The translations under genes were made by a program, and so were the position numbers. The notes under the pieces are model-generated. The model searched no databases. It saw only the letters and a list, made by a program, of their open reading frames with translations, and was not told the DNA's origin. Below, piece by piece: positions 12,411 to 23,313 of a stretch of 64,000 nt of DNA (the first letter of the stretch is position 1; every line of letters begins with the position of its first letter). The stretch comes from Chlorops oryzae. Its lineage: Eukaryota; Arthropoda; Insecta; Diptera; Chloropidae. Where the stretch lies: positions 22,892,296 through 22,956,295 of the forward strand of contig CM035808.1 of the NCBI GenBank assembly GCA_020466095.1, given 5' to 3'.

Positions 12411-15400
12411 CAACACATAACCTATATTTCGATTTTTGTCCCCCCACAATCAATATGTTGGTTCGTATGCCGCAAAGGGTTAAATAATATCTATCAATGT
12501 TGGCTGTTGAAAGAAAAGGCAATAAATCGTTTAACACTATGCTCCGATAAAATTTTTGAATATTAAAACACAAAAGGAGTGAAATTACATCTCTTTGAGG
12601 ATGTAACATATTCCACTGAAGGTCCTTAATGTACGAAGAACAAAGATAGACACACACATGCGCAGCCAGTTAACCATTATATTCGTTTCCTCGCATTTCT
12701 CAACTATAATGCTCCGATGATTTCCGCAATTAACGCAAAGCCCTCATAAGCCTTCGTTGGAAAAAGGAAAAAGGACCTTAATTCCATTAGTGCGAGAGCC
12801 TGCTCAATGATGGCATAAAAGTAGGCAACAAAAATTGCGATAAATTTCCATTCCAAAAGTGCGAAATTGCAAATTACGACATTTATTGCCAGCATCAACT
12901 CACCTTCATTGAGGCGCTTAAGGTTCTTATTGCTGGATATTGTCAGCCTTATCATTATTATTGCTAATTTAGCAATGCTCCCCAATACAAGGGAATCCAC
13001 TTCAACTTGGTTCCATCTAACAAAGTGTCTGCCTAATCCATAAAGCCGCTCTCAATTGAAAAGGCTTCGAGCGCCGAGCAACAGATGCTGATACATAACT
13101 GTAAAGCCTACATGCGGTTTTATTGTAGGCTAGCAGTTCCTACCTACATACGAAAGCATCTATCTAAATACACCTACGCAAGGATCTACAGCAAAGCAGT
13201 ATTTCGTTGAAATTTGCGTCAGAGTTTTCGCCGTATATGTATGTAAGTAAGTCTCTTCAGCCCAAAAATTTCTTTTGTCTTTAGCCTTGCGCTGATGATT
13301 TTATCTAGGCATTTATTTATGTTAGTTCCAATTAGCTTGCTGCCTTGAAAAGTAAACAAATGTGAAAATTCCATCGCATTCCGAATGAATAAAGGAAATG
13401 AGAATGGTGGTGGTGGTGGTAATGCTGCGGTAGAAGGGTCCTTAAATTCCAGGGCTCAACGCTAATGGATATTTGATATTAACGGGCAAAGCGCGCATTT
13501 CACGGATTAGCAAGAACATTGTGAGGAACATATTTTATAACATGACTTAAGAGCGAATTCATTGAGATTCATGTGCGCAGTCCTTGAAAGTGTTTATTAT
13601 AAAATCTACCCTTTTTCTAATGATTTTCTTTTAGTATTTTTCCAAAAAAAAAGAAAATGTCACAGTAGTACCCCGTCAAATGTCTCTGGATTAATTGTAA
13701 ATCTCATCTGAAATTCTTGACGAAAAGCTCTGCCATATTTTAAAGATCCACTTAAGACATCTTCAATGCTATCCCATTGCGTTTTAGAAATCTCATTGTT
13801 CCCAAAACGTCCTCAATTTCAGTCTCAATTCAATGGAAATGCATGCAATTTTGGCTCCGCTTCATGCCGAACACTCAGCATTTGTAAGCGAAATTTAATT
13901 CCAATTCTACACCTATAAAGGACATCTGCCGATTATGCTGAAATTTCCTCGGATAGCTTACTTACGAAATTTCTTAGCATATCCTGACCGAACGAACGAC
14001 CGAACCAACGCACGCATGCACGCTCGCACGCACGCATACCTAAGCGAACGCCCATTAGTCACTTTGGATGCTTTTGCTACTGCTGCGCTGCAATCAGCTT
14101 ACGTTCTCTAATGCACATCGTTAAGCAAACATAATTTTCCATTTTCCATTTTCCATACCTGCTTCTTCAAGCTACATGGTACATGTAAATTCTACAAAAA
14201 TATACAGATTGCTCGGCATTTGAATTAACATTTAGTCACACACACACACGCACGAATACCTACGCCTACCGAATGCATGTTCCCGCACATTCCCGGCACA
14301 CCTCAAAACATATGCAAAATTTTTGATATTCGCAGGCGTATGAAGTCGAAACGTCACACGGAAAGACGACGACTTCGCTTCGGTGTTGAAATTGGAATAC
14401 ATTTCGGCGTTGCTTGAGAGACCCGGAAACACCTACAACTGTTACCGGAAATATACATTTAGAAATGTGTATTTAGTTCTTGTTGTTGCTGCTCTTGCTG
14501 TTGGTATGTTTTCGTCCTTAAATGATGCTGTCGTTTTATGTTTCCGACTACCATTGACGCCGGGTACCGTCAGCACAGCGTCAGCGGCACCAAAAGCAAA
14601 TGACATTTCTTGGATTTGCTGGGCCCCTCGAATGCCTTTAAGCGTAACGCGTGTACCTTCCCAAATATCACCATCGAATGCCTTTTCATTATTATTTGCA
14701 TGTGCGCAAATTTTATTTTCATTTTCGTTTTCATTTTAATTTTTTTTCCATCTTTCTCTTTTATTTTTATTATTATTCTTGTGTCAACATACTGCTGGCA
14801 TATGTTTGCCGTTGGAAAATTTCTTTTTAAAAAGTATTTTCCCCTCTAATGGCATTTTTAAACACGATGTCTACTATTGTGTTTTCTTACGTGTCTCTTG
14901 TATTTTATTCTTGAAGGACATTAAATTATATAACTGAGCAGTTACTTACGTCTTCCACCCCCCCCTCTTTTAAAAGATTTGGCTTGGCTTTGTCGGAATT
15001 GTACGAGACTCCTTCATATGATGGAAGTGGTTCTTTCTTGCCAAATGAGACAGGTGTTTGGTATTGGTGTGGAGTCAGATCCGCTCGTTGTATTTATTTT
15101 CGCAATGAAAGTAAATATAAATTCATGACTTTTTGCTTTACGACTTTCTTTTTTATTTTATTTCATTTTATTTCATTTATTTTTTTTTTAACATTTCATG
15201 TGCTTGTAAGTTAATTCTTCAACAAAATTGTGGCTGCCCCAAAAATGAATATTTTTCTCTCGTCTGGAAGCTCTCACAAATGGCGTACTTTTCAAGTACC
15301 TACCCATGGCCTTTTTCAATTGCTATAAATCACTTTTTTGGCGTCTCAACCTTTTTTTTTTCTGAAAAGCTGTAAAGCTTCCATTTGTAAAATATTGCCG

Positions 15401-15744
15401 TAGTGGGTCAGTCGTTTAAGCGAAAACGCTTTAAAAAAAAATAAAATAAAAATAAAAAAACCCAAAAAAAATCGTAAATCAATCTTGAAATCCTGACAGA
15501 TTTGTAGCCCTTAAGAAAATTATTGTTGAACTTTTGAAAAGAGGGTTCAAGTACTTGATTACGGCTTTCGGTTTCATTTACGTGGACCTATGAAAACTTG
15601 TTGAACTTAAAAAAGCTTGAACTCAATTATTCTCAAATGAAATATCTAAAGTTACATAAGCTGTCATATTTTTTTAGTCAACTCATTGTGTTTGTTTGGA
15701 TTAAATAAGAATGATTTTCTGTTGTTGATTTGATTTGATTGGAT
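12411..15744. other. No recognisable gene
   Basis: Mixed unique DNA. It includes a GTGAGT donor-like site on the minus strand near 12900, a GGTGGT tract near 13405, an ACGAACGACC/CGCACG tract (13990-14040) and a CA tract near 14238. ORFs up to 118 codons look like chance. Confidence 0.55.
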
Positions 15745-15750
15745 TTTATT
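15745..15750 (-). terminator. Distal poly(A) signal candidate
   Basis: AATAAAATCC on the minus strand could end a longer 3' UTR of about 1.6-2.2 kb. The interval 15.75-17.3 kb is very AT-rich with many AATAAA-like hexamers, as in long fly 3' UTRs, but such hexamers are also expected by chance here. Confidence 0.25.
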
Positions 15751-16145
15751 ACATTTAAGTATTTACAAATGATGCTCTTATTATTTAAACAACGCGTTAC
15801 ACAAACAAATAAATACTTTTTTTTATACAAAAAGTTAAAAATGCTTATTCACACGACACATAAATGTATGTACGTATTTATGTATGTTATGTATGTACAA
15901 TGTTCACATTTTAACTCATTTTTCATATGGAGAAAAATTTCAATGTTTCGAAAGAGTTTTCGACAATGAAATCCTTTAAGACTGGACCATTTAAAGGTAG
16001 CAGCACAAATTTAACTTTTCCATTGCTTATGGGATTTCACTGTGTTCGAAGAAAATTAGATAAAAAAATTAGAATAAAATTGGAGTAGGTGCTTATTATT
16101 TTAGCAAAGTAGACGTATAAAAAAGATAATTATTCGACAGTTATA

Positions 16146-16217
16146 CAGTGAACTCTCTCCTAGCGGACACTCCTCTACGGTACCGATAAATGTGTCCGCT
16201 TAAGAGAGAGTTCACTG
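16146..16217. mobile_element. 72-bp pogo/Tc1-like micro-MITE
   Basis: The TIRs CAGTGAACTCTCTC and GAGAGAGTTCACTG are flanked by TA on both sides. The body contains inverted AGCGGACA/TGTCCGCT. It is related to the element at 48175-48304. Confidence 0.75.
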
Positions 16218-16944
16218 TATTTCATAGATAGACATTGAAGGAATATAAACGATATAAAAAATAAAATTTTTTGTTGCGTTTCTTAGACGATAATTTGGCT
16301 TACTTAGGCACTAGAGAAAGTTCTATAAAATAACCTTAGAGCAATGCTTAATTCTATTGAATTATTGTTTAAAAAAATTTGTACATTAAAACATCGATAC
16401 AACATATCAAAACAAGCCATAGACGCAAACACTTTTACATATTTCAATATTAACAAAAAAAAAAAAAAATACTTATATTTAAATAATAATAACTTTAACA
16501 ACTAGGAATGAAGCTAAAGAATTAAGTTAAAATGCCTTATTCGCGAAATATTGTGACTTACAGCGACAGTTTTCTTTTTGTTTCGTTTTCTTTCTACTTT
16601 CTATAATTTGTATTTATGTATAATTTCCATTAATTATAATCTGTTTATACGTACGCATACATAATGCATAAATAATCACAAAAAAATATTGCTTCTGGTT
16701 TTTACTTTTGTTTGTTTATTTGTATTAACTTAATTTTATTTTTACTTTCTTTATGCAAGACAACAACCACAACATTAAATATCAGAAAATATCTGCGCGC
16801 GACAATCACCAAAAAACAAAATTAATAATATAATAATAATAAAAAAAAAAGGAAATAAAATAAAAGTAGGGGTATGAATATTAATTACTATTAATTATTG
16901 AGACAAGCCACTGTGATCAGCACTTGTTACTCCAACTCCTTTTG

Positions 16945-16950
16945 TTTATT
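16945..16950 (-). terminator. First canonical poly(A) signal downstream of the gene
   Basis: On the minus strand AATAAA occurs here, 375 nt past the alternative stop codon and 1.05 kb past the main one. It is the first canonical hexamer after either stop. A further candidate is at 15750-15745. Confidence 0.4.
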
Positions 16951-17324
16951 TCCACTTTCCAGCAATTGAAGGCAATAATAAAATGCCGCATTTCTTTCCC
17001 CATGTTTTGCACATTAACATCACCTACCGTCGAGCCGTCGGGAAGGGTAAACGTACTTACTTTTTATCAGTAACCCTCAGATGCTGTAATGTGTTGATTT
17101 AAGTATTTTCCATGTCGAAATTTCTTCCGTTCATGATGTTTTTCCTTTTTTTTTTTCTTTGTCGTTTTTGGTCGTCTTATCAACGTTTAAAAATGCGCAA
17201 TTTCACAGGGACAACAACAAAGCAAAAAAGCAGGGTTAAAATTCGTGTTTTTTTTGGCACTTGGCAATGAAAAATTGAAATGGAAAATTTTGAGTGAAGG
17301 AATTTTCTTGAAATTCTAATTAAA

Positions 17325-17497
17325 TTAGAGCTTCTTAGGGTTTCCTTGATGGTTTCGTTTGTGTTTGTCAAGTCCCGATTTATGGGTACTCTGGGGGACG
17401 GTAATTTCACATTGATATGCGAAAACATTAGGTAGCCCATTAGTGCCATCATTAGGGGCGGCAAACTTTTGTTTTGCGAAAAAAGCTGGATCGGGCC
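17325..17497 (-). CDS. Candidate alternative terminal coding exon of the secreted protein gene
   Basis: Inside the last codons of the main exon is a donor (ACAA/GTAAGC, exon end 18013) that cuts after one base of a codon. About 515 nt downstream the acceptor TTTGGCATCAG/GG begins an open stretch needing exactly one upstream base. Joining gives an Arg codon followed by 56 residues and a TAA at 17327-17325. The protein would be 1018 residues, losing TSKLRN-type residues 962-966 and gaining a tail with one Cys (YQCE) and a basic end (KHKRN...PKKL). The exon is clearly richer in G+C than its flanks, as expected for coding DNA. Against it, the donor lacks G at -1, and the unspliced frame also ends properly. 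It could be an alternative or retained-intron isoform. Confidence 0.45.
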
Positions 17498-18012
17498 CTG
17501 ATGCCAAAGTTGAAAACATGAAAACGTGGAAAACCGAAACGATTACGCGAATAAAGCGATCGAAACCCCATAAATTCAGATGTTCCCGGAGAAACTAGAG
17601 TAATTTTTCTTGTATTAAAGGTTTGATCTTTATGGTAAAAGTTCCTTCAAGTACCGTCGTACCACTCGAGGGCTCTGCAGTAAATGAAATGATTTGAAAT
17701 AGGCACGAACATTGAAGCTTCTCACTGGTGCACACCTCGGTCTTGAAGCGCACTATTCAAAGGTACAAATGTATATAACTATAAACAAGTTACAAATTGG
17801 CATAGAGATTTCGATAATTGAGTCCTTTTTTCATTCACTTTTTCCCTCTCGAATTAAGGAAATATGATTTGAAAGGGCAAGGTTTGTTTGTATGTGTATA
17901 TATGTATGTGTGTGGGACAATATTTCTCTGCTGAAAATTGCCCGAATACTGACTTTTCTCTTTTTTCAAAGAAAAAACAAAAAATATTTTTCAAACTAAT
18001 TTCTCAGCTTAC
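17498..18012 (-). other. Candidate last intron, or 3' UTR if unspliced
   Basis: A stretch of 515 nt between the proposed donor and acceptor, AT-rich with no sustained frame. It begins GTAAGC and ends CAG on the minus strand. If unspliced, the TAG at 17998-17996 ends the protein and this is 3' UTR. Confidence 0.4.
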
Positions 18013-20896
18013 TTGTACTCTCACTCGTTGGAAACGCTGACCAGAGACGTAGTAACAGTGATGGCTCATTTGAGACATCGCTAGGGCGATCTAAACGCCA
18101 GCCAATGGGGAGCCACCAGAAAGGATTATTTCCATTATTCGAATTAATACTACTTGATGTTGTTTCTGAACTGTTATCAGTTGATTCGGTGCTTTCTGTT
18201 GTTGTTCTTATTGTTGTTGTTGGGATAGTTGTCTTGCTTGATATTTGCTTATCAGCATGATTTTTGTTAGTTTTGCTATTGCTATTGCTATCGCTGTCGC
18301 TGTCGCTAAAACTAGGCGTATCTAAGGTATTTATTCTAAAAATTTTACTATTTCTATCGCTTCGATTAATTCTAGCGTTAATTGCATCATTGCTTACGGA
18401 TTTGGTTGGGCCTGGTGATGTAGCAGCAGCAGCAGCAGCAGCAGCAGTGCTGGCTGCAATCGTTGATGATGTTTCACTTGGCATATTTTCGGTTGATTGG
18501 CTTGGCGTCGTGTTTTCGCTTGTGCTAAAATTAAAAATCGGCACAATTTTCGTCCACATTGTTGCTGTTGTTGTTGTTGTTCTTGTATCGGTAGCAACCG
18601 TTGCTTCTGTTGTCATTGGCGTTGAAGTCGTTTTAACGGTGCTAGTTATTGTACTTTCATCTTCTTGTTGCTTTGATGTTGTATCTTTTGTTATGCTTTC
18701 CACGTTTTTATCGCTGTTTACTTTTGTTGATTTTTCAACACCAGTAGTAAGACGACTTTCTGTTGTGCTGCTTCTTTCGGTTTTTATTATGCCAAGTTTG
18801 CTCTGCTCTTTGCGCTTGTTGTTGTTGTGTTTGTTGTTGCCCTTCACCAATTCATTAATCATGCGCAATTCTTGTTTGATATCAATTTCACTTGTTGGTG
18901 TTTTTGTTGTTGTTGTTTTCTCTGTTTTGGTGTTTCTAAAATTACTGTCGACGCGACGTTCATCATTCGGACTCGCATTACGTTGGCGTTCACCATCATC
19001 ATCATTATCATCATCATCATCAGGTAGGTTGAGGTTAACTTTGGTACTGTTGTCCAACTGTTGATTATCAAACCGGTCATTTTTCGCTACAGAGCTTGGC
19101 GTTGGTGATTCCAATACAAAAGTTGACGGCGACGGCGAAACTTCTCCATCGTCTGTAGCGATTAAAGTTGTTGCTGGCGTTGACGTTGACGTTGACGTCG
19201 AAATTGGTGCCGATCGCGTTGATGCTGTCATTACGCTTGAAGTAGTCTCTGGCTCGATGTATAATACGATTGGCGGTATTTCGACCGGTTCCACTTTCGA
19301 TTTCTTGACCACCATACCGAGATTCTCCTGTGTCTGATCAGACGGATGCTGTGCCAATTCCAAAAGCTCTTTCAATGCGATTGTGGGTGCATCGTGCACC
19401 TCATCGACCGTTGTTTCGTCTAATTGAAAGTTGGTCGTCGTTACGTCCGGTTCGGTAGTGGTCGTAAACTTTTCCTCTTGCGGTGCTGTCAATTCAGACG
19501 TTTCATTTTTCGTTTTCACGCTTCGCGGATGTTCTCCTTTCTTTAGGTGGTGATGGTCATGCTTCGTCGGTACTTGGTCGGCAGCCACTTTCTCGTTGTT
19601 TTCATAAATGCCATCGTTGAGCTGAGTTGGAAATTGTGTTGTGAATTCTCCACCTTCGACAGCAATAGAGTCATCAACAATATTTCCGCTCAATGGAGTA
19701 GTTGTGTCGTCAACGTTCGTAATTACAGTTGACAATGTTGACACATCATTATCGACGTAAATTGATGAAGTCCTCGTACGTGCAGTTGTTGCCTTATCTC
19801 GTACTGCCGCCGCTGCTGCTCCCGCTGAGAAGCTAACATCATCAGTTTCGCTTGCGATATTGGGCAATGGCAGTAAATCGTCAGCCTTGAGCAGCAGTGA
19901 AAGATCCGGCTGTTTCTGTTGTTGATCAACATCGCGCTCTGCAAGCAATGTGGACGTAACCAGCTGTACACTGCTGTCGTCCTTGAAGAGCGAGACTCTG
20001 TGAAGATTTTGTCTGTTGGGCTCAAGGTTAGAGTTGTGCGTTGGCACGGCCGGCAAAATGATGGCATCAATATCACTTACAGAGAACTGCTGATCTGCTG
20101 CTGATGGCCGAGGCTTGCCGATGTCACTACCAGAATTCTTGCTTGCAAAACTCACCGATACATTACTGCTCTCCGTTTGTAAGTCCATCGAGCTGGCTGT
20201 TGAATTGCTCAGTGTGGCATTGAGTTCTTTTATTGGAAGAACATTTACAGTTTTTGCCAACGGAATTGTGGAATTTTTTAATTCAGTGACATTTTGGGTT
20301 GTATTTTTTAACTGTTGTTCTTGGCTTGGCTCATCGCTTGGCATCGTCGAGTCCGTTTCGTAGTCGGTTGGAAATTTTTGCTGAAATATATTAAACTTCA
20401 ACGGTTGATCTTGACTGGGCAATTGATCGTATTGAAAGTGATCTCTATTGATCTGATCGGCACCGCTGCCGCCGCCGCCGCCGCCGCTTAGCTTCTCCGC
20501 TTGTTCGTATATAAAATCGGCAATTTCAGTACCGATGTCATCGTAATCATAGTCGAAGCTATTATTCGCATTTGGCTCTTCGACGACAATGCCAAGTATC
20601 TGCTCAGTTAGCAACTTATTTTCGTCGATGTTCACAATCGGTATGCAATTCGATTGAAAGAGTTGATGGCCGGGCGGACAGCTTCGATTTGGCAATGTGA
20701 ATATCGATTTCGGTGTCACCTTACGTGATTTCTCCAATTTTTTTTGTTCGGGTGGTAACATAATCCATGCTTTCCAGGCCATTTGCTCGGCAGTCCCTTC
20801 GATTGGTTTCGATGTTATCGGTAATGCAGTGACGTACGCGCCGAACGACGTCACCAGTTGAAGTGTCAAAATAATTCTGAGCATCGTTGATAGCAT
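17996..20896 (-). CDS. Large secreted Ser/Thr-rich mucin-like protein; possible Folded gastrulation (Fog)-like ligand
   Basis: The open frame encodes 966 residues. The ATG at 20896 was chosen because it has a fly-like AAAA context and begins a signal peptide (residues 1-24, cleavage near VTA/LP). The frame is open upstream to 21014 but has no ATG there. Residues 27-105 form a compact block with W41, W44, the motif RKVTPKSIF and the only two cysteines, C73 and C84 (CPPG...SNC), presumably one disulfide. Residues 110-670 and 706-920 are low-complexity, rich in Ser, Thr, Asp and Asn, with runs of Gly (138-143), Asp (626-634) and Ala (818-825) and about 15 N-X-S/T sequons. Residues 670-705 look helical and basic. 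A Trp-rich island (923-956: WWLP, GWRLD, LLLRLW) closes the protein. No membrane segment is visible. A signal peptide, small Cys block and long glycosylated linker recall Fog, an apically secreted GPCR ligand that drives apical constriction in flies; Drosophila Fog is shorter. I could not compare sequences, so the name is an inference. The gene itself is secure. Confidence 0.85.
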   Translation of the reverse strand: MLSTMLRIILTLQLVTSFGAYVTALPITSKPIEGTAEQMAWKAWIMLPPEQKKLEKSRKVTPKSIFTLPNRSCPPGHQLFQSNCIPIVNIDENKLLTEQILGIVVEEPNANNSFDYDYDDIGTEIADFIYEQAEKLSGGGGGGSGADQINRDHFQYDQLPSQDQPLKFNIFQQKFPTDYETDSTMPSDEPSQEQQLKNTTQNVTELKNSTIPLAKTVNVLPIKELNATLSNSTASSMDLQTESSNVSVSFASKNSGSDIGKPRPSAADQQFSVSDIDAIILPAVPTHNSNLEPNRQNLHRVSLFKDDSSVQLVTSTLLAERDVDQQQKQPDLSLLLKADDLLPLPNIASETDDVSFSAGAAAAAVRDKATTARTRTSSIYVDNDVSTLSTVITNVDDTTTPLSGNIVDDSIAVEGGEFTTQFPTQLNDGIYENNEKVAADQVPTKHDHHHLKKGEHPRSVKTKNETSELTAPQEEKFTTTTEPDVTTTNFQLDETTVDEVHDAPTIALKELLELAQHPSDQTQENLGMVVKKSKVEPVEIPPIVLYIEPETTSSVMTASTRSAPISTSTSTSTPATTLIATDDGEVSPSPSTFVLESPTPSSVAKNDRFDNQQLDNSTKVNLNLPDDDDDNDDDGERQRNASPNDERRVDSNFRNTKTEKTTTTKTPTSEIDIKQELRMINELVKGNNKHNNNKRKEQSKLGIIKTERSSTTESRLTTGVEKSTKVNSDKNVESITKDTTSKQQEDESTITSTVKTTSTPMTTEATVATDTRTTTTTATMWTKIVPIFNFSTSENTTPSQSTENMPSETSSTIAASTAAAAAAAATSPGPTKSVSNDAINARINRSDRNSKIFRINTLDTPSFSDSDSDSNSNSKTNKNHADKQISSKTTIPTTTIRTTTESTESTDNSSETTSSSINSNNGNNPFWWLPIGWRLDRPSDVSNEPSLLLRLWSAFPTSESTSKLRN

Positions 20897-21014
20897 TTTT
20901 GATTCTCGCCTTCCTTTCAAAAGAGAACTGAAGCTCTTAGTTTTTTTTTTGTTTGTTCTTAAAATGCAATTTCTTCGAATTTCGAATCGTTGAATATTGG
21001 GATGACAACGCAAG
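20897..21014 (-). other. 5' untranslated part of the main exon, with splice acceptor at 21015
   Basis: Reading the minus strand, a T-rich tract ending in TTTATTTATGTAG precedes 21014, a fair 3' splice site. The 118 nt between it and the ATG contain no ATG in the coding frame. The frame is open across it, but neither candidate upstream exon supplies an in-frame start, so I read it as leader sequence. Confidence 0.55.
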
Positions 21015-21939
21015 CTACATAAATAAAATAGAAAAATAAAGAATTAATTAAAAATTAGAAATTAAAAGAATTAATCGTCAGTACAATTAACTTGAACTTA
21101 TCATCAAAATGAGAGCTTAAATTACCCGATGGGCGATGATAATTGAATAGCAACATATTCACAGAGATAAGGAAAAAAAGTTAATCCCAACTGTTATTTG
21201 AGATCTTCCAATAAAGCAGATTCAGTGTTCAAACACATAAACTCGTTGCGTCAACACGTCAATTTCTTAGAATAAATTTTATTGTATGTATGTATAAAAG
21301 AAAAAAATGCTTGCTCTCCCAATTGAATTTAAGTTATGCAAGTCCATCTCTCAATCACCATTATTGCTGCAACAATGTTATTGAAAAAAAAAAAAAAAAA
21401 AAAAACGAAAGAAAGAAAAAGGAAAATGAAAAGTGTTATAGAAAAAACAAACAGAAAAGCACATTTTCAGTCCAAATGCACAGTGCAGCAGCTCCGAATG
21501 TTTACACATTTTCCCCCGTTCAAGCACGGTGGGGACTTGCAACTGCATTTGTGCAGCGCATACTTAATAACACAAAAGCTTCATTCAATTGCAATTGTTT
21601 ATAAAAAGCAGCACGACATGTCTGTCCGCAATAGACTGCTTTAGGAATTGAGTGGATTTCGATGCTTTTCATACAAAACGAACGCTTCAGTATCCCGTGT
21701 CTGTACGCATATGCATATATGCACTTATGCAGACATTTCGAATTTGCCACAATTTCCCTAAGATATCGGTTTAATAAACAGCTTTTGGTATGCCAAAAAT
21801 GCAGCTCGCGTACCATTTCACCCAATTCTTCTTTGGGAGAAAGGCACGCGCCAAACGCTCCTTTATTGTGTTTTCTTTAACGCGAATGCGTGCGATTCTG
21901 GGAACGTTCACATAAGCGTTCGTATGTGTTACATTCGTA
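21015..21939 (-). other. Intron DNA just upstream of the main exon
   Basis: AT-rich, with an A-run near 21383-21403. No element or gene was recognised. It would be the 3' part of the proposed first intron. Confidence 0.4.
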
Positions 21940-22094
21940 CCCAGTAAGCATTTTCGGAGTCCTCAGAAATATGAAACCGAAATTAGTCTGCAGTGTATAG
22001 AAAATAAGAGGCTCATATTTATGAGTCCGAAAAATAAAATTAAACTCAATTTGACTTTAAACTTATTAACGAACAAAATCCAACCATTTCGATA

Positions 22095-22153
22095 GGTGAC
22101 CAAGTGACTAAAAGGCGATAGTTCCAAAGTTCAAATCCCACACAGGGCTGAGA
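22095..22153 (+). other. Degenerate tRNA-like segment (SINE head?)
   Basis: AGTTCAAATCCCACACAGGG resembles a T-arm/B-box, preceded by an A-box-like GGTGACCAAGTG. It ends in GGGCTGAG and an A-run, as in the tRNA-like segment at 26606-26672. The match is weak. Confidence 0.25.
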
Positions 22154-22174
22154 AAAAAAAATTGAACAAAAATA

Positions 22175-22615
22175 CAGTCAAACTTTCATAACTCGAAGCA
22201 ACATTATCCAAAGAAATAGTTCGAGTTGCAGAGACTTCGAATTAAGCTGGGATCCCACTATCTGTGCAAATCTGCGCCGATTTATATCGGGCCAGATCGA
22301 TACAAATTTCAAAAATTTACACATTCACTGTTGAGGCACACATTACTGTCGCATATTGTCAAAAGGCTATCAGGGAACAATAAAATTGGGGAAAAAATCG
22401 TGCAAGACGATCACACCTGTCAGCATCAGAGTCCAAAAATGGCGTTCACACTATCGGCGCATTGATTGCAACAAAAATTGGCGCATTGCGCAGATAGTGG
22501 GATCCCGGCTTAAGGGAAACGAAATTGTATATAAAATATTCAGGGTTGCCACCCGATTCAATTCGAGTTATAATAAATTTGAGTTGTAAAAGTTCGAGTT
22601 ATGGAAGTTTAACTG
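22175..22615. mobile_element. TA-flanked pogo-like MITE, interrupted
   Basis: The ends CAGTCAAACTTTCATAACTC and GAGTTATGGAAGTTTAACTG are inverted repeats with TA on both sides (22173-22174 and 22616-22617). The body is split by the TTAA element at 22246-22509. Confidence 0.8.
22246..22509. mobile_element. piggyBac-type (TTAA) MITE nested in the previous element
   Basis: TTAA flanks both sides (22242-22245 and 22510-22513). The TIRs begin GCTGGGATCCCACTATCTG and, from the right, GCCGGGATCCCACTATCTG. Further GCGCCGAT-type motifs repeat inward on both arms. Confidence 0.85.
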
Positions 22616-22637
22616 TAACAATTTGAAATTGTAAATA

Positions 22638-22972
22638 CAGTCGAAACTCTGTCTAAAACGAATTCCAAGGGACCGGAAAAAATTCGTTACAGAGAAAATT
22701 CGTTATAAGGAGAAAAAAAGGCAATAAAAATGTAGTGAAATAACCTTCAGAAGATTCGCTATAGAGAGAAATTCATTATATGTGACGGCGTCCAATGAAA
22801 GGGACCTAAGGGTAAAATATGAAATTTTACAGGAGAGCAGTTTAAAGTTTACATTTGTATTATTTCACTGCTTTTTACAACAACAAAAAATTTTCGTCCG
22901 ACCGACCCTTAGGTCCCTTTCATTGGACGCCGTCACATATGTAGAGGAGTTCGTCATAGAGAGTTTCGACTG
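22638..22972. mobile_element. Second TA-flanked pogo-like MITE, interrupted
   Basis: The ends CAGTCGAAACTCTGTCTAAA and GTCATAGAGAGTTTCGACTG with flanking TA (22636-22637 and 22973-22974) match the common insect pogo/Tigger-like MITE terminus. It is interrupted by 22781-22937. Confidence 0.8.
22781..22937. mobile_element. 157-bp MITE with near-perfect TIRs
   Basis: About 33 bp at each end are exact inverted repeats (TGTGACGGCGTCCAATGAAA, then GGGACCTAAGGGT). TA flanks both sides. Such intact arms imply recent insertion compared with its host element. Confidence 0.9.
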
Positions 22973-23129
22973 TACATACATTAAAACCGACTATAAATCC
23001 AAATTATTGAGTCTTTTTAAACTCATACACATGAATGCGGAAGGAGTCTAATGTGGTCTTCTTCGGTATATAATTTCGGACTGATATAGGACGACCTTCG
23101 CAAGAAGGGAAACATCCTCTGTATCATGA

Positions 23130-23313
23130 TACAAGAAAACAAGATAGCGCCACTTTAGCCCGATGATGTCACAAATACAAAATGAGAGCTTCGTTGTTGT
23201 TGTTTTGCATGTTAAGCCCAACGTCACAGCTATACTTTAGCATTGGAAACAACAACAATGCGAATGCTACAAAATAGCGGTACCCGAAGTGGCGCTATCT
23301 TGCTCTCTTTGTA
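23130..23313. mobile_element. MITE with GATAGCGCCACTT inverted ends
   Basis: Left TACAAGAAAACAAGATAGCG, then CCACTT. The right end complement reads TACAAAGAGAGCAAGATAGC, then GCCACTT. TCATGA flanks both ends, possibly the target duplication, though it is palindromic and so ambiguous. Confidence 0.75.

Larger units (their letters stand above)
15751..17324 (-). other. Probable 3' UTR / immediate downstream flank
   Basis: AT-rich DNA without a credible ORF, between the gene's stop codons and the last poly(A) candidate. It contains the 72-bp MITE at 16146-16217, TATG-rich tracts near 15870-15900 and a GTAAGTACG donor-like site on the minus strand near 17055. Confidence 0.3.

Noticed and set aside
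12704..13000. Minus exon ending at a GTGAGT donor near 12905
   Set aside because: Donor is good but the upstream acceptor lacks a pyrimidine tract.
18264..19064. Plus-strand 266-codon ORF, rich in Leu/Val/Ser
   Set aside because: Antisense shadow of the secreted-protein exon; complements of Thr/Ser/Asn codon repeats leave this frame open.
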